A stretch of DNA of 64,000 bases from JAJYUU01 sp963822955 (GTDB taxonomy: Bacteria; Actinomycetota; Actinomycetes; Streptosporangiales; Streptosporangiaceae): the NCBI GenBank assembly GCA_963822955.1, contig CAWGJS010000001.1, forward strand, positions 1,240,001-1,304,000, written 5' to 3'. Position 1 is the stretch's first letter. Each line of letters starts with the position of its first letter. The notes under the pieces were generated by a model, which saw only the letters and a list, made by a program, of their open reading frames with translations, was not told where the DNA came from and searched no databases. Below, in pieces: positions 1 to 8,442 of the stretch. A program made the translations under genes and the position numbers.

Positions 1-1
1 C

Positions 2-346
2 GGAGTCCTGGCGCTCGCCGACTGTGCGCGCGAGGGCGTAGGCGGCACGGCAGCGCCGGACCTAATGGGCGGGCGCCCGCAAGATCTGCCGGAGCGGTAC
101 CGGCTCGCCGACCCGATGACGGCCGTGCCCCTCGAGGCCGAAGTGCTGTGCCTGCACTCCCAGGCCGACGACGCTGTGCCCTTCGCCTACAGCGAGCGCT
201 ACGTCGCCGCGGCCGTGCGGGCCGGCGGCAGGGCTCGGCTCCACGAGACGGACGGCGATCACTTCACTCTCATTGATCCGCACTCGGCGGACTGGCGGAT
301 TGCCGCCGACGCCCTGCCCGGCCTGCTCGGCCTGCGCGGCCCGTGA
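2..346 (+). CDS. alpha/beta hydrolase, C-terminal part (cut by window edge)
   Basis: The frame is open from the first bases of the window, so this is the 3' end of a longer gene. The translated end contains HSQADDAVPF, matching the acid-residue segment of alpha/beta hydrolases (HGxxDxxVP). It also contains TDGDHFTLIDP, matching the catalytic-histidine segment near the C-terminus. The nucleophile elbow would lie upstream of the window, so substrate class cannot be told; esterase or dipeptidyl-peptidase-like hydrolases are the usual members. It converges with a peptidase remnant on the other strand and overlaps its degenerate 3' tail. The family call is fairly secure, the substrate is unknown. 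Confidence 0.6.
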   Translation, partial: GVLALADCAREGVGGTAAPDLMGGRPQDLPERYRLADPMTAVPLEAEVLCLHSQADDAVPFAYSERYVAAAVRAGGRARLHETDGDHFTLIDPHSADWRIAADALPGLLGLRGP

Positions 347-893
347 TTAATGCTCGCGTGCCGGGCGTACGGCGAGGACTGGTGCCATGGCCGAGGTCGA
401 GTAGCTCCTCGTGGAACCCGCCGATCTGGCGGTTGCGGTCGGTCAGGTGGACCTCCAGGATCCAGTGGCAGATCCTGCCGCTCCGGTCGGTGCGGCGCAT
501 CGGCTTGCCGGAGCCTGGTGCAATGTAGGACTCGATGTCCTCTCCGGCGATCTTCTCGTGCGGGAACTGGCCGACCAGGTGCCCGGCGATCTCGCCGCCG
601 AACTCCCAGCCTGCCTCTGCGGCCAGCTGAGCCATGTGTGTGAACAGCTGCTCGCCCGTGACATCCGGTCGGGATTCGAAGAAGGCACGGCCGGCGTCCC
701 ACACAACGGGGAGGGCGTCGCACAGCGCGCGCTTGACGGGGTCGTCGCCGAGCACGAATGTGCGGCCGATGTCGGCTTCCCACTCTTCGAAAATGGGCCC
801 GAAGTCGCAGAAGACGATGTCGTGGCTTGCGCCCAGAGCAGCCTCGCCGCCCGGACCTCCTCGTCTTCGATCAGGGCAGCCACAGCTGCATCC
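270..893 (-). pseudogene. M24 family metallopeptidase remnant lacking its N-terminus
   Basis: In one frame the minus strand reads DIVFCDFGPIFEEWEADIGR, then GHLVGQFPHEKIAGEDIESY and HWILEVHLTDR, then GFHEELLDL. These are characteristic of short (about 230 aa) actinobacterial M24 aminopeptidase/Xaa-Pro-type proteins. There is no start and no N-terminal helix region: the frame opens immediately after the stop of the upstream VOC gene. After EELLDL, where family members normally end, the frame runs on through low-complexity Gly/Arg/Ala sequence. Both ends therefore look damaged. Metal-binding Asp and His segments are visible, but a functional enzyme is unlikely. Confidence 0.6.
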
Positions 894-1333
894 TCACGAC
901 GAGGCCATGTGGAAGAGCTCGAGCTGGAGGTTGTCCGGGTCACGGAACACGACCACTGAGTAGGGAACGGGGTTGTCGGTGTCGATGACGCCCGAATGCC
1001 TGATCCCGAGCTCATACAGCCAGCTGGCCCAGCGGTCGAGATCCGCCCGCTCGGTCACGCCGACGAGATGTGGTCCAGGCCGGTCCGGCTCTCGTGGAAA
1101 TCCTGGCCGGGATTCGCGTTGTGGTGATGCAGTCCGATGGCCATCCCGGAACGGGGATCCATGAGCAGGACGGCGTAGCCGCCCTCCTCTGCGCCGTGGT
1201 GCGGGAACGAGATGGGCACCCGATCCATGCCAAACACGCGCCCGTACCACTCGGCGCTGGCCTCGACATCGGAGACCGTCGGCGAGAAGTGGTGAACGCC
1301 AGTGACGGCCGGCGCGGTGCCGTTCTCGGTCAT
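894..1333 (-). CDS. VOC (glyoxalase/bleomycin-resistance) family protein, frameshifted
   Basis: The start ATG at 1333 follows a good GGGAG site. The first frame reads VTGVHHFSPTVSD and LLMDPRSGMAIGLHHH and ends soon after GLDHIS. The same protein continues in another frame as GVTERADLDRWASWLYELGI, then SVVVFRDPDNLQLELF, the classical end of a VOC domain. The switch lies near 1065 in the run read as cacatctcgtcggcgtg on the minus strand. One missing T would restore ISFGVTER. Restored length is about 146 residues, normal for a single-domain VOC metalloenzyme or binding protein. Function beyond the fold is unknown. Confidence 0.65.
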
Positions 1334-1430
1334 GACAGCTCCCTTGTCGGCATTGCTGGCTGCCCCGGTAGGCGCAGCGACCTCCCGAGCGCAAGTCGCG
1401 ATGCCTGTCGTCTAAGCATCTGGCGCACTG

Positions 1431-2186
1431 TCACGAAGGAGAGCCGCCCTCGGTCGAAGTGCCGCTTGCCGGTGGGTTGGTCGGATCGGCGGTCTTCTCG
1501 GACGCCGTATCGGCGGTCTTCTCGGACGCCGTATCGGCGGTCTTCTCGGACGCCGGATCGGTGGTCTTCTCAGGTGTGGCAACCGATAGGCTGCCGGGCT
1601 CCGAACGATTGGATTTTGTGGCGGCCTGCGATCCGAAGTAGAAACCGGCGATAGAGGCCACAAGCGTCGTTACCGAAGCGACAACCTGGCTTCGAAGATC
1701 GCGGACACCTTGGCCAGACAGGCCAAAGATTGCGACGATGATTACACCTAGGAGGGAGAAGCCGCCGATCGCCAACGTTGTCCGGGTTGTGCGCTTTCCG
1801 GATCGAGCCGCGTTCGCTAGCTTCTCAACCAACTCCCCTGAAAGCAGATTCTGGCCAGTCAGCGTCTGGAGGGTGGTCTGCTGGCCGGCAGACTTATCGC
1901 CGAGGGCGCTTGCGCTTCCTGGCCTTGGCCTGCGCTTCAGACCTAGAACGTTCTTCAAGGTCGAGCGTGGCGCGCTAAGGCTGAACGCCGTCAGGGCGAA
2001 CATGGCGAGGACAATCAACCCAATGCCACTCATTAGCGCGACAAGCAGCCAAAAAGGCAGCGCCGATGCCGAATCAGACGAAACTACCGAAGGGCTAGGA
2101 GTTGGCGAGGGTGTGCTTGATACTAGATAGTGGAATCCTCGAAGTGCACTTCGCGCAGATAACGCGGTCACAACGACGTAAGGCAT
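1431..2186 (-). CDS. membrane protein with C-terminal SEKTAD repeats
   Basis: This 251-residue protein has no family I recognise. It has an N-terminal Ser/Pro/Thr-rich stretch (residues 20-40) and a strong transmembrane segment (about 45-72). A charged cytoplasmic-type region follows, with two further hydrophobic segments (about 138-157 and 168-185). The C-terminal tail has three to four near-identical 8-residue units of the type SEKTAD(T/P)A, encoded by a 24-bp DNA tandem repeat. The tail is hydrophilic and probably disordered. Base composition upstream is lower in GC than in neighbours. Confidence 0.6.
   Translation of the reverse strand: MPYVVVTALSARSALRGFHYLVSSTPSPTPSPSVVSSDSASALPFWLLVALMSGIGLIVLAMFALTAFSLSAPRSTLKNVLGLKRRPRPGSASALGDKSAGQQTTLQTLTGQNLLSGELVEKLANAARSGKRTTRTTLAIGGFSLLGVIIVAIFGLSGQGVRDLRSQVVASVTTLVASIAGFYFGSQAATKSNRSEPGSLSVATPEKTTDPASEKTADTASEKTADTASEKTADPTNPPASGTSTEGGSPS
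1482..1572. repeat. 24-bp tandem repeat inside a coding region
   Basis: The unit gacgccgtatcggcggtctt plus ctcg occurs at 1501-1524 and 1525-1548. A variant copy lies at 1549-1572 and a partial copy of about 17 bp before 1501. The period of 24 keeps frame and gives the 8-residue protein repeat of the membrane protein on the minus strand. Copy number is a likely site of slippage between strains. Confidence 0.9.
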
Positions 2187-2839
2187 AGCGCCCCCTTAAC
2201 GACCCTTCCGCCTGGCGCGGATATGGCGATTCACCAATCCGTACGCAGAGCGATCTAAAGGCGTATTCTGCCAGACACGGCAGGATTGGCACCAGTGCCA
2301 ATGTGAGGAAATCAGCCTGTTTCCGGCCAGCACGCGAATTCGTTCGCCACTCTTACACACTGCGACAGTAGACCTACCAGTAGTAACTAGATTCAAATTA
2401 CGATGTCCGTTTCTTAGGCAAGACGTCACGTACGACGACCAGGCGGTCGACTTTGGGCGCCTCGTCCCCAGGCGCAACTGGCTCCCAGCTTTCGCGCCTC
2501 ACACTCCATGGGCCAGCAGAACGCGAGCACCCGGCGGCCGTAGCCAGAACGGTCCGGCTAGCGAATAGGTTCGGTATGGGAGTTTTTCTCTCGCCGGACG
2601 TCTTGTCGCTCGACCAGCGCCCGCACATGGCTGCGCTGAAGAATATCTGTTTAAGGCAGACGGTCGCTGCCGTCAGGTCCGTATCGCGCGGGGCCGAACG
2701 GCGCGGGAGGCGGCCGAGAAAGACGCCGGCAACCTGCGGCCGCGCCTGTCCACGCGGCCCCGCCGCCGGGAGCTGGAGCCTGTGACTGGCATTGCCGGCT
2801 TCGGCTGGTGATGACAGCCTGGATCCCTGGAGCTCGCAG
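2187..2839. other. intergenic region, about 650 bp, one doubtful small gene
   Basis: Between the membrane protein and the molybdopterin oxidoreductase. The stretch 2250-2420 is clearly less GC-rich than the rest. On the minus strand an open frame (2196-2477) contains HWHWCQSCRVWQNTPL with a distal His, resembling small actinobacterial zinc-ribbon proteins (CxxC...H). I see no convincing ribosome site, so I do not call it a firm gene. No other structure is evident. Confidence 0.4.
2196..2477 (-). CDS. possible small CxxC zinc-ribbon-like protein
   Basis: A 93-codon frame whose C-terminal third carries a WCQSCRVW motif followed about 18 residues later by VNRHIR. This spacing resembles short actinobacterial proteins that bind zinc through CxxC and a His. 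The N-terminal part looks uninformative and the true start could lie further in. It ends just before the downstream membrane protein start. Low confidence: the frame could be chance. Confidence 0.25.
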   Translation of the reverse strand: MRLGTRRPKSTAWSSYVTSCLRNGHRNLNLVTTGRSTVAVCKSGERIRVLAGNRLISSHWHWCQSCRVWQNTPLDRSAYGLVNRHIRARRKGR

Positions 2840-4876
2840 ATGGGAGATACGGCTGTGACTGATGAGATCGTCCTGACGACCTGCCCGCGAGACTGCTACG
2901 ACGCGTGCGGCATTGAAGTGTCAAGGCGTGACGGCGTGATTCACCGCGTGCGCGGTGACCGTAATCATCCCGTCAGCCGCGGGCGATTGTGCCGCAAGTG
3001 CGCGACCGCCTACAACGGCGTGCTGCTGGATCCCCAAGCCCGGCTGCTCACGCCACTTCGACGCGACGGGCCAAAGGGTAGCGGCTGCTTCCGTGCGGTG
3101 TCCTGGGACGATGCCCTGGCGGAGATCGGCTCGCGGCTGGCTGAGATCGTGGCGGACTCTGGCGCCCACACAATCCTCGGTGCCCACTACACCGGCACGT
3201 TCGCGCTGCTTGGCTACCACTTCCCGAATAGGTTCCTGCGCCGGCTCGGCGCCCGCGAGGTCGACCCCGACACGATCTGCAACAAGGCAGGGCACGTCGC
3301 GCTGGAGTACCTGTACGGGACCTCGTTGGATGGCTTTGACCCACGAAGCGCCGCAGACGCGGCCTGCATCATGGTCTGGGGCGCCAACCCGTCGGCGTCG
3401 GCGCCGCATCAGCATGAGCACTGGCTGCCCGAGGCTCCCGGCCAGGTGATCGTCGTCGACTCAATCCGGACCGCCACTGCCGCTCAGGCCGACCTGCACC
3501 TTCAGCCATTCCCCGGCAGCGACGCCGCGCTTGCATTCGCGATCGCCCATGTGATCCGCCGCGACAGCCTGCTCGATCACGAACTCCTGCGCACGCACGC
3601 GATTGGCTGGGACGAGCTCGAGCCGCTGCTGGAAGGCTGCACGCCCGACTGGGGCGAGCGCATCACCGGCGTCCCGGCGAAGGCGATCGAGCAAGCCGCC
3701 CACTGGTATGGCACCGGACCCTCGCTGCTGTGGATCGGCCAGGGTTTCCAGCGCCAGCCACGCGGTGGCAACGCGGTCCGCGCCGTCGCGCAGCTGGCGG
3801 CACTGAGCGGAAACGTCGGCAAGCCCGGCACGGGCTTCCTGTACCTCAACGGAGCCGGCAACAGGATGGTCGACGAGGACTACATCGCCGGCGCGCACCT
3901 GGCCGGCTCACCACCCGATCCCATCAGCCACATGGACCTGGCCGGCTGCCTCGAGGACCACCAGCGCTCACGAGCGCTGCTGTGCTGGAACATCAACATC
4001 GCCGCCTCAAACCCGGATCAAGCGCGACTCCGGCAAGCGCTCACTCGCCCGGACCTGTTCACCGTCGCGATCGACCTGTTTGCAACCGACACGACCGACC
4101 TGGCCGACTTCGTGCTGCCGGCCGCCAGCTTCCTCGAGTCAGACGATCTCATTGCCTCGTACTTCCACCTCAGCCTGTCCGCGCAGGTGAAGGCGATCGA
4201 GCCGCTCGGCCAGTCACTGCCCAACACCGAGATCTTCCGCCGGCTTGCCACCGCGACCGGCCTTGTCGACGACGAACTGCAGGAACCGGACGAGCAGATC
4301 ATCGCCGAAGTGCTGCAGCGCACCGGACTAGGGATTGACTTCGCCTACCTTGCCCGGCACGGGACGATCTCGACCCATCGCGAGCCGCGCGTGCAGTTCC
4401 CTGACCTTGGCTTCCCCACGCCGAGCGGGAAGATCGAGCTCGCCAGCGCTGGCGCCGAGGCTGACGGACATCCTCGCGTTTCGCAGCCGCATGCCGACCC
4501 GCGCCCAGCCGACGGGCGGCTGCGGCTGCTCACCCCCGCCTCACCGTGGCTGCTTAACGCCAGTTTCGCCAACGAGCCGCGGCTCGCCCGCCGCATCGGC
4601 GCGTCAACGATCGCCTTGAATCCGGCCGACGCTGCTGAGCGCGGACTCGCCACAGGCGACCGGGTCCGGGCAACCAACTCGGCCGGAGAGCTCGAGCTCA
4701 CCGTGGCTCTCTCAGAGGATCTCCCGCGCGGCGTGGCGTTCTCCCCGAAGGGCCGCTGGCCAAAGCTCGATGCCGAGCGCGCGAATGTCAATGCACTCAA
4801 CCCGGGGACAGCCAGCGACATGGGCGCCAGCACCACCGTGCATGGCGTCGAGATCACCCTGGCGCGCGCGTTCTAG
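2840..4876 (+). CDS. molybdopterin-dependent oxidoreductase (DMSO-reductase family)
   Basis: The chosen start at 2840 (MGDTAVTDE) has GGAG about 8 nt upstream, giving 678 residues. The N-terminus carries the [4Fe-4S] cluster motif TTCPRDCYDAC followed by GRLCRKC. The molybdopterin domains follow, with VDPDTICNKAGH around the position of the usual Mo ligand and IMVWGANPSASAPH for cofactor binding. The C-terminal molybdopterin-dinucleotide domain contains ALNPADAAERGLATGDRVR. No Tat signal is seen, so the enzyme is probably cytoplasmic. Substrate (formate, thiosulfate-type or another oxoanion) cannot be decided. A single downstream gene, 30 bp away, is probably co-transcribed. Confidence 0.88.
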   Translation: MGDTAVTDEIVLTTCPRDCYDACGIEVSRRDGVIHRVRGDRNHPVSRGRLCRKCATAYNGVLLDPQARLLTPLRRDGPKGSGCFRAVSWDDALAEIGSRLAEIVADSGAHTILGAHYTGTFALLGYHFPNRFLRRLGAREVDPDTICNKAGHVALEYLYGTSLDGFDPRSAADAACIMVWGANPSASAPHQHEHWLPEAPGQVIVVDSIRTATAAQADLHLQPFPGSDAALAFAIAHVIRRDSLLDHELLRTHAIGWDELEPLLEGCTPDWGERITGVPAKAIEQAAHWYGTGPSLLWIGQGFQRQPRGGNAVRAVAQLAALSGNVGKPGTGFLYLNGAGNRMVDEDYIAGAHLAGSPPDPISHMDLAGCLEDHQRSRALLCWNINIAASNPDQARLRQALTRPDLFTVAIDLFATDTTDLADFVLPAASFLESDDLIASYFHLSLSAQVKAIEPLGQSLPNTEIFRRLATATGLVDDELQEPDEQIIAEVLQRTGLGIDFAYLARHGTISTHREPRVQFPDLGFPTPSGKIELASAGAEADGHPRVSQPHADPRPADGRLRLLTPASPWLLNASFANEPRLARRIGASTIALNPADAAERGLATGDRVRATNSAGELELTVALSEDLPRGVAFSPKGRWPKLDAERANVNALNPGTASDMGASTTVHGVEITLARAF

Positions 4877-4905
4877 CCGTCTGTCGGCCGATCACTGGAG
4901 GCATC

Positions 4906-5493
4906 GTGCAGCACATCATCGCCCTGTCGCGAACGGCGATGACCGTGCGGCACTGGTTTGAGATCAATCTGCTCGATTCCTCGATCGAGCACGGCGCGCG
5001 GATCGAGTTGCGTGAACTTGCCGAGCACCCGCGTCGCGGCAGCGAGTCGGCCGCCCAGCTCATCACGCTAGACCGGCCCCTGTGGCGAGCAGATCTCTTC
5101 GACCGCCACACCGACGCGCCCGGCACCTTCGGCGTCGCGCACTTCCATCCGCACTTCGCTGGCAGCGAGCCGTCCGCCCGGGCCTGGGATCCACAGCTGA
5201 CGGCCGACCCGTATCGCTGGCTCGGCGACCAGTTCTCTCGGCTAGGCTGCGGAGCCGGAAGGCAGCCCTGGCCGGTCGACCCTGGCGATGCTGCCGAACT
5301 CAAGCGGCTCGCTGAGGTCGTCGTTTCCCTCGCGCAGCAGTTCGGTCCCGACCAGTGCACATCCGCGAGACAGTGCTATGAGCTCACCAGGGATGCATGC
5401 GACGCAGTCCAGGTCATGCTGGCTGAGCTTCAGCGCCCGGATCTGCTGGACGAGGACTGGGTGAAGCCCTGGCGAGGACTCACTTCACCGTGA
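4906..5493 (+). CDS. conserved hypothetical protein linked to the molybdoenzyme
   Basis: GTG start with GGAGG 6 nt upstream; 195 residues, acidic, no membrane segment. It contains FGVAHFHPHF and a C-terminal helix-rich part (CYELTRDACDAVQVMLAEL). I do not recognise a family. Close spacing to the oxidoreductase suggests one transcript, so a role in maturation or as a partner is possible but unproven. Its 3' end overlaps by 14 bp the end of the GH12 gene on the opposite strand. Confidence 0.6.
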   Translation: MQHIIALSRTAMTVRHWFEINLLDSSIEHGARIELRELAEHPRRGSESAAQLITLDRPLWRADLFDRHTDAPGTFGVAHFHPHFAGSEPSARAWDPQLTADPYRWLGDQFSRLGCGAGRQPWPVDPGDAAELKRLAEVVVSLAQQFGPDQCTSARQCYELTRDACDAVQVMLAELQRPDLLDEDWVKPWRGLTSP

Positions 5494-6742
5494 CGGTTCC
5501 GACCTGCGCACGCTCAAGCGTCTTGCCGGAGGAGTCCAGCACGAGTGCTTCGATGGCGTAGGTACCTGCCGGCGAGGCCGCGGGCCAGGCGTACGACGTG
5601 TTCAGTGTCTGCTGCGGCGCGACATTCTGACCTGCCTGCGACTGGAACCCCACGACGGCGCCGGCTGAGTTGAGGATCTTAGTCACCAGCGTCAGGTTGG
5701 AGGCCATGGCCGAGCCGGTGTTCTTGAAGTCCACCGTGACGTTCGTCAGCGTTCCCGATGTCGGAGGATCGGGCGAGATCGCTTGCAAGGAGAGGGGAAG
5801 CGATGGGGCCGGGAACGGGGATGGAGTCGGAGTCGGAGTCGGCCGGGCGGGACTGGCCGGGGCCGGACTGGATGGGCTGGCCGGGACCGGGCTCGGCGGG
5901 CTGGCCTTGGTTGACAGCGGCGAGTCCGGACGGCCGCCAGCCACCTTGACCGAGAAGGACTTGGTCGCCAGGCCCGCGCCGCCCTGCCACAGCTCGAAGC
6001 CGGCCTCTACGTCGATCAGGTACCAGGAAGGGCGGATGTAGCCGCGGCTCACCGCGTCGGCGATCAGGGGCTGCAGGTCCAGGTTGCTGACCGAGGTGGT
6101 GCCGCTGGTCATCGTGTAGGAGACGGTGTTCCAGCCCTGATTGCCGTACCACAAGTTGTAGCTGCGGCCGCCGACGCTGACGTTACTGGCGACCTTCGAG
6201 CCGAAGGGCTGAACGGGGCCGTGGTGATTCAGCCAGATCATGAGCTCGGTGCCGTTGGGCTGGCCGGTGGTGGTGGGGGTCTGGTTGAACCAGATGTCGT
6301 AGGCCACGTCATAGTCGTTGCTGCCGCCGGGCTGCGAGGTGCTCCAGCTCGTGGTGACCGTGCCGGCGCGGATGTCAGAGACCTGGACGGGGAAACCGCT
6401 CCCCGGCGTGCACGCGCCCCAGTGGCAGCCCTTGTAGATGGCCGGATAACCGCCAGGCGCGCTGTAAGTGGAATTTGCGATCGAGGAGCTCGCCACCTTG
6501 AAGCCGGCGCTGCCATCAGCCGTGATGCACTCGGGCTCGCCGGAGCCCCACTCGTTGTTCTCCACCGTGTACCCCCTGCTGTCGACAGGAGCGGTCTGCG
6601 AATGGCACAGCGTCGTGGGGTTGGTCGCTGCCTCGGAACCGGCGGCGGGCAGACTCACGGCCACGATGCCGCCCGCCGCCAGCAGAACGGCAGCTAGTGC
6701 GGAGGCTCGCGCAAAAGGGGTAAGTCGCGTAATCGGGGTCAT
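5480..6742 (-). CDS. secreted glycoside hydrolase family 12 (endoglucanase/xyloglucanase)
   Basis: 420 residues. A Sec signal peptide (about 1-39, cleavage near GSEAA) is followed by a GH12 domain (about 43-270). Family hallmarks are NNEWGS, YPAIYKGCHWGACT, YDVAYDIWFN, GTELMIWLNHHG (nucleophile Glu about 166) and VEAGFELWQGG (acid/base Glu about 250). A Pro/Ser/Thr linker (about 275-320) leads to a C-terminal beta-sandwich module of CARDB type (NVTVDFKNTGS...). GH12 enzymes cleave beta-1,4-glucan or xyloglucan, so this fits plant-litter degradation. It lacks a recognisable carbohydrate-binding module. A perfect palindrome lies about 75-110 bp upstream of its start. Confidence 0.9.
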   Translation of the reverse strand: MTPITRLTPFARASALAAVLLAAGGIVAVSLPAAGSEAATNPTTLCHSQTAPVDSRGYTVENNEWGSGEPECITADGSAGFKVASSSIANSTYSAPGGYPAIYKGCHWGACTPGSGFPVQVSDIRAGTVTTSWSTSQPGGSNDYDVAYDIWFNQTPTTTGQPNGTELMIWLNHHGPVQPFGSKVASNVSVGGRSYNLWYGNQGWNTVSYTMTSGTTSVSNLDLQPLIADAVSRGYIRPSWYLIDVEAGFELWQGGAGLATKSFSVKVAGGRPDSPLSTKASPPSPVPASPSSPAPASPARPTPTPTPSPFPAPSLPLSLQAISPDPPTSGTLTNVTVDFKNTGSAMASNLTLVTKILNSAGAVVGFQSQAGQNVAPQQTLNTSYAWPAASPAGTYAIEALVLDSSGKTLERAQVGTVTVK

Positions 6743-6816
6743 ACGTGCAAGAGCGTACCGAAGCAGCTCGCTGAAATCGCCGTACGATCGACTGAGCTTT
6801 GCCTAGACCAGCTGGC

Positions 6817-6854
6817 GGACTCCCATCTACCTCAATTGAGGTAGATGGGAGTCC
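6817..6854. repeat. 38-bp perfect palindrome without loop
   Basis: The left arm ggactcccatctacctcaa is followed directly by its exact reverse complement. The centre is AATT. It overlaps the end of a small minus-strand frame and lies upstream of the GH12 gene. There is no T-tract next to it on either strand, so it is not a classical terminator. An operator or cruciform-forming element is possible. Confidence 0.85.
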
Positions 6855-7069
6855 CTGTCTGGCGCAGTCGCCGTCGGCGGGAGCGCTGCCACTATCGGGT
6901 GATCAAAACGGATCTTGCCCAAACTTGCAGCTCCGCCCGGCGAGCCAAGGTGGGTGAAGAACTCGACGTTGACCCGGTAGTAATCCTTCAGATCCGCAGG
7001 AAGGTCGTTCTCAAAGAAGATCGCCTCATGATCCTCGGGGACGATTGAGTCGTGACTTGCCGTCGACAA
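6827..7069 (-). CDS. hypothetical small protein after the LuxR-type gene
   Basis: An 80-codon frame starting with TTG immediately after the stop of the tandem LuxR gene. The central part (FENDLPADLKDYYRVNVEFF) has natural-looking composition and low Arg/Pro content, unlike shadow frames around it. The last codons lie inside the 38-bp palindrome. No family is recognised and no clear ribosome site is seen. It could be the remnant of a longer gene. Confidence 0.35.
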   Translation of the reverse strand: MSTASHDSIVPEDHEAIFFENDLPADLKDYYRVNVEFFTHLGSPGGAASLGKIRFDHPIVAALPPTATAPDRDSHLPQLR

Positions 7070-7071
7070 AG

Positions 7072-8442
7072 CTAAGGCTGCCGGTCCCTGCGGGGCACCG
7101 ACGAATATCCCCTGGGGGACGTGTGACCCCTGGGGTCCCTGGCGGGGGGCGGCGCAGTCGCAGGCAGCAGGCCGAACGCATCTGCCACGGCGAACGCTCC
7201 GGATCTGTTGCGCACGCCGAGCTTGCGGAACAGCCGGGTCTGAACGTTCTCAACTGTCTTCGGCGCGATGCCTAGCATTCGGGCGGTCTGCCGGATCGAG
7301 TATCCCTGGGCGAGGCAGCGGAGAATGTCACCTTCGCGTGCCGTCAGCTCTGGCAGGTCGAGTCTCCCCGCGACTCCGTCCTCCCAGCGGGCGCGGACTG
7401 CTCCGATCAGCGGCCGCATCGGCGACGACCCGACCACAAGGTAACCCTGACTCACCATCCGCAGGACTGAGAAGAAGTGTTCTTCAATCCTGTCGGCCGG
7501 AATCAGCGCGGTGGCGCCGGAGGCGAGAGCGTCGGCAAGCTCCGGCGGGTCAACTGGCTTGCTGTGGACAAGGATCGCAGGGATGCCAAGTTCTGCGACA
7601 AGATCCCAGTCCTGTTGTCCAGGATCGACCAAGGCGGCGACGATCGGGCCGCGATGCCAGCGCGCCCAGTCCGTTCCGGCCACCGGCCCGGGCGTTCGTA
7701 TCAAGACGAACGGCAGCCGGTTCGCGACCAGGACTGCCGCGATCTGATCGATGGCAAAGCCGTCCTGGCCGGAGACCACCGTCAGCATCGCGGAATCCCC
7801 GCTGTCATTCGCCCGCGATCTCAGAGCTGGGGTCGTCGCACCGCTTTCCAGCATCCCGAGCGAGGCTGCCCTGGATACGGCGTGCGCGCTGCTGCTGACA
7901 TCGAGCTTCGCGAATACGCGGCGCTTAAGGTTCTCGACCGTGAGCGGGCTGATCCTGAGCAGCGTCGCCATCTCACCGACGCTGTGCCCCGACGCTGTCA
8001 GCACGACGATCTCAACTTCCCGGTCGGTCAGGCTGCCGGGGGTCGACCGGGCATGCCGCGCCTTGCGCCGCCGCAGCAGGGCAAGCAGAGCCGTCAGGCC
8101 ATGCGACTCGGGCACGAGAGAGGTAACGCCAGCGCGGCAGGCGGCGGCCAGATCCTGCTCGGTTGCATTCCGGTAGCTCACGATCACATTGAGATCGGGG
8201 AAGCGGCGCATCAGGTCGCGCACGAGCACGGCGATCTCGGCCAGCCTGGGGCCAGCATCGAGGATCACCACGTCGGGCTGGCGTAGCTCGCAGAGCGCAC
8301 GGACGTCGTCTGCCTCCGCCACCTTGCCTACCACGGTGATGTCCGGCCGGACGGCCAGGCATGCGGACAAGGTGTCACGGAGCAGCCGACGGGACGACTG
8401 CACAGCTACACGGACGGTGACGCGAGCGGGGGGCGCGGCCAT
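7072..8442 (-). CDS. tandem-duplicated LuxR/NarL-type regulator (two receiver-like + two HTH modules)
   Basis: 456 residues from ATG 8442. Two complete units follow each other. A receiver-like fold (about 10-115) with VVILDAGP is followed by a LuxR HTH (LTDREVEIVVLTASGHSV...LTVENLKRRVFAKL). A second, more degenerate receiver-like region is followed by a second HTH (LTAREGDILRCLAQGYSI...TVENVQTRLFRKLGV). Normal NarL-family proteins have one of each in about 220 residues. The second receiver lacks a clear phosphoacceptor context, so phosphorylation may not drive both halves. Two HTHs in one chain could bind paired sites, such as the doubled boxes found at 8979-9010 and 10249-10280. No sensor kinase is adjacent. 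Confidence 0.82.
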   Translation of the reverse strand: MAAPPARVTVRVAVQSSRRLLRDTLSACLAVRPDITVVGKVAEADDVRALCELRQPDVVILDAGPRLAEIAVLVRDLMRRFPDLNVIVSYRNATEQDLAAACRAGVTSLVPESHGLTALLALLRRRKARHARSTPGSLTDREVEIVVLTASGHSVGEMATLLRISPLTVENLKRRVFAKLDVSSSAHAVSRAASLGMLESGATTPALRSRANDSGDSAMLTVVSGQDGFAIDQIAAVLVANRLPFVLIRTPGPVAGTDWARWHRGPIVAALVDPGQQDWDLVAELGIPAILVHSKPVDPPELADALASGATALIPADRIEEHFFSVLRMVSQGYLVVGSSPMRPLIGAVRARWEDGVAGRLDLPELTAREGDILRCLAQGYSIRQTARMLGIAPKTVENVQTRLFRKLGVRNRSGAFAVADAFGLLPATAPPPARDPRGHTSPRGYSSVPRRDRQP

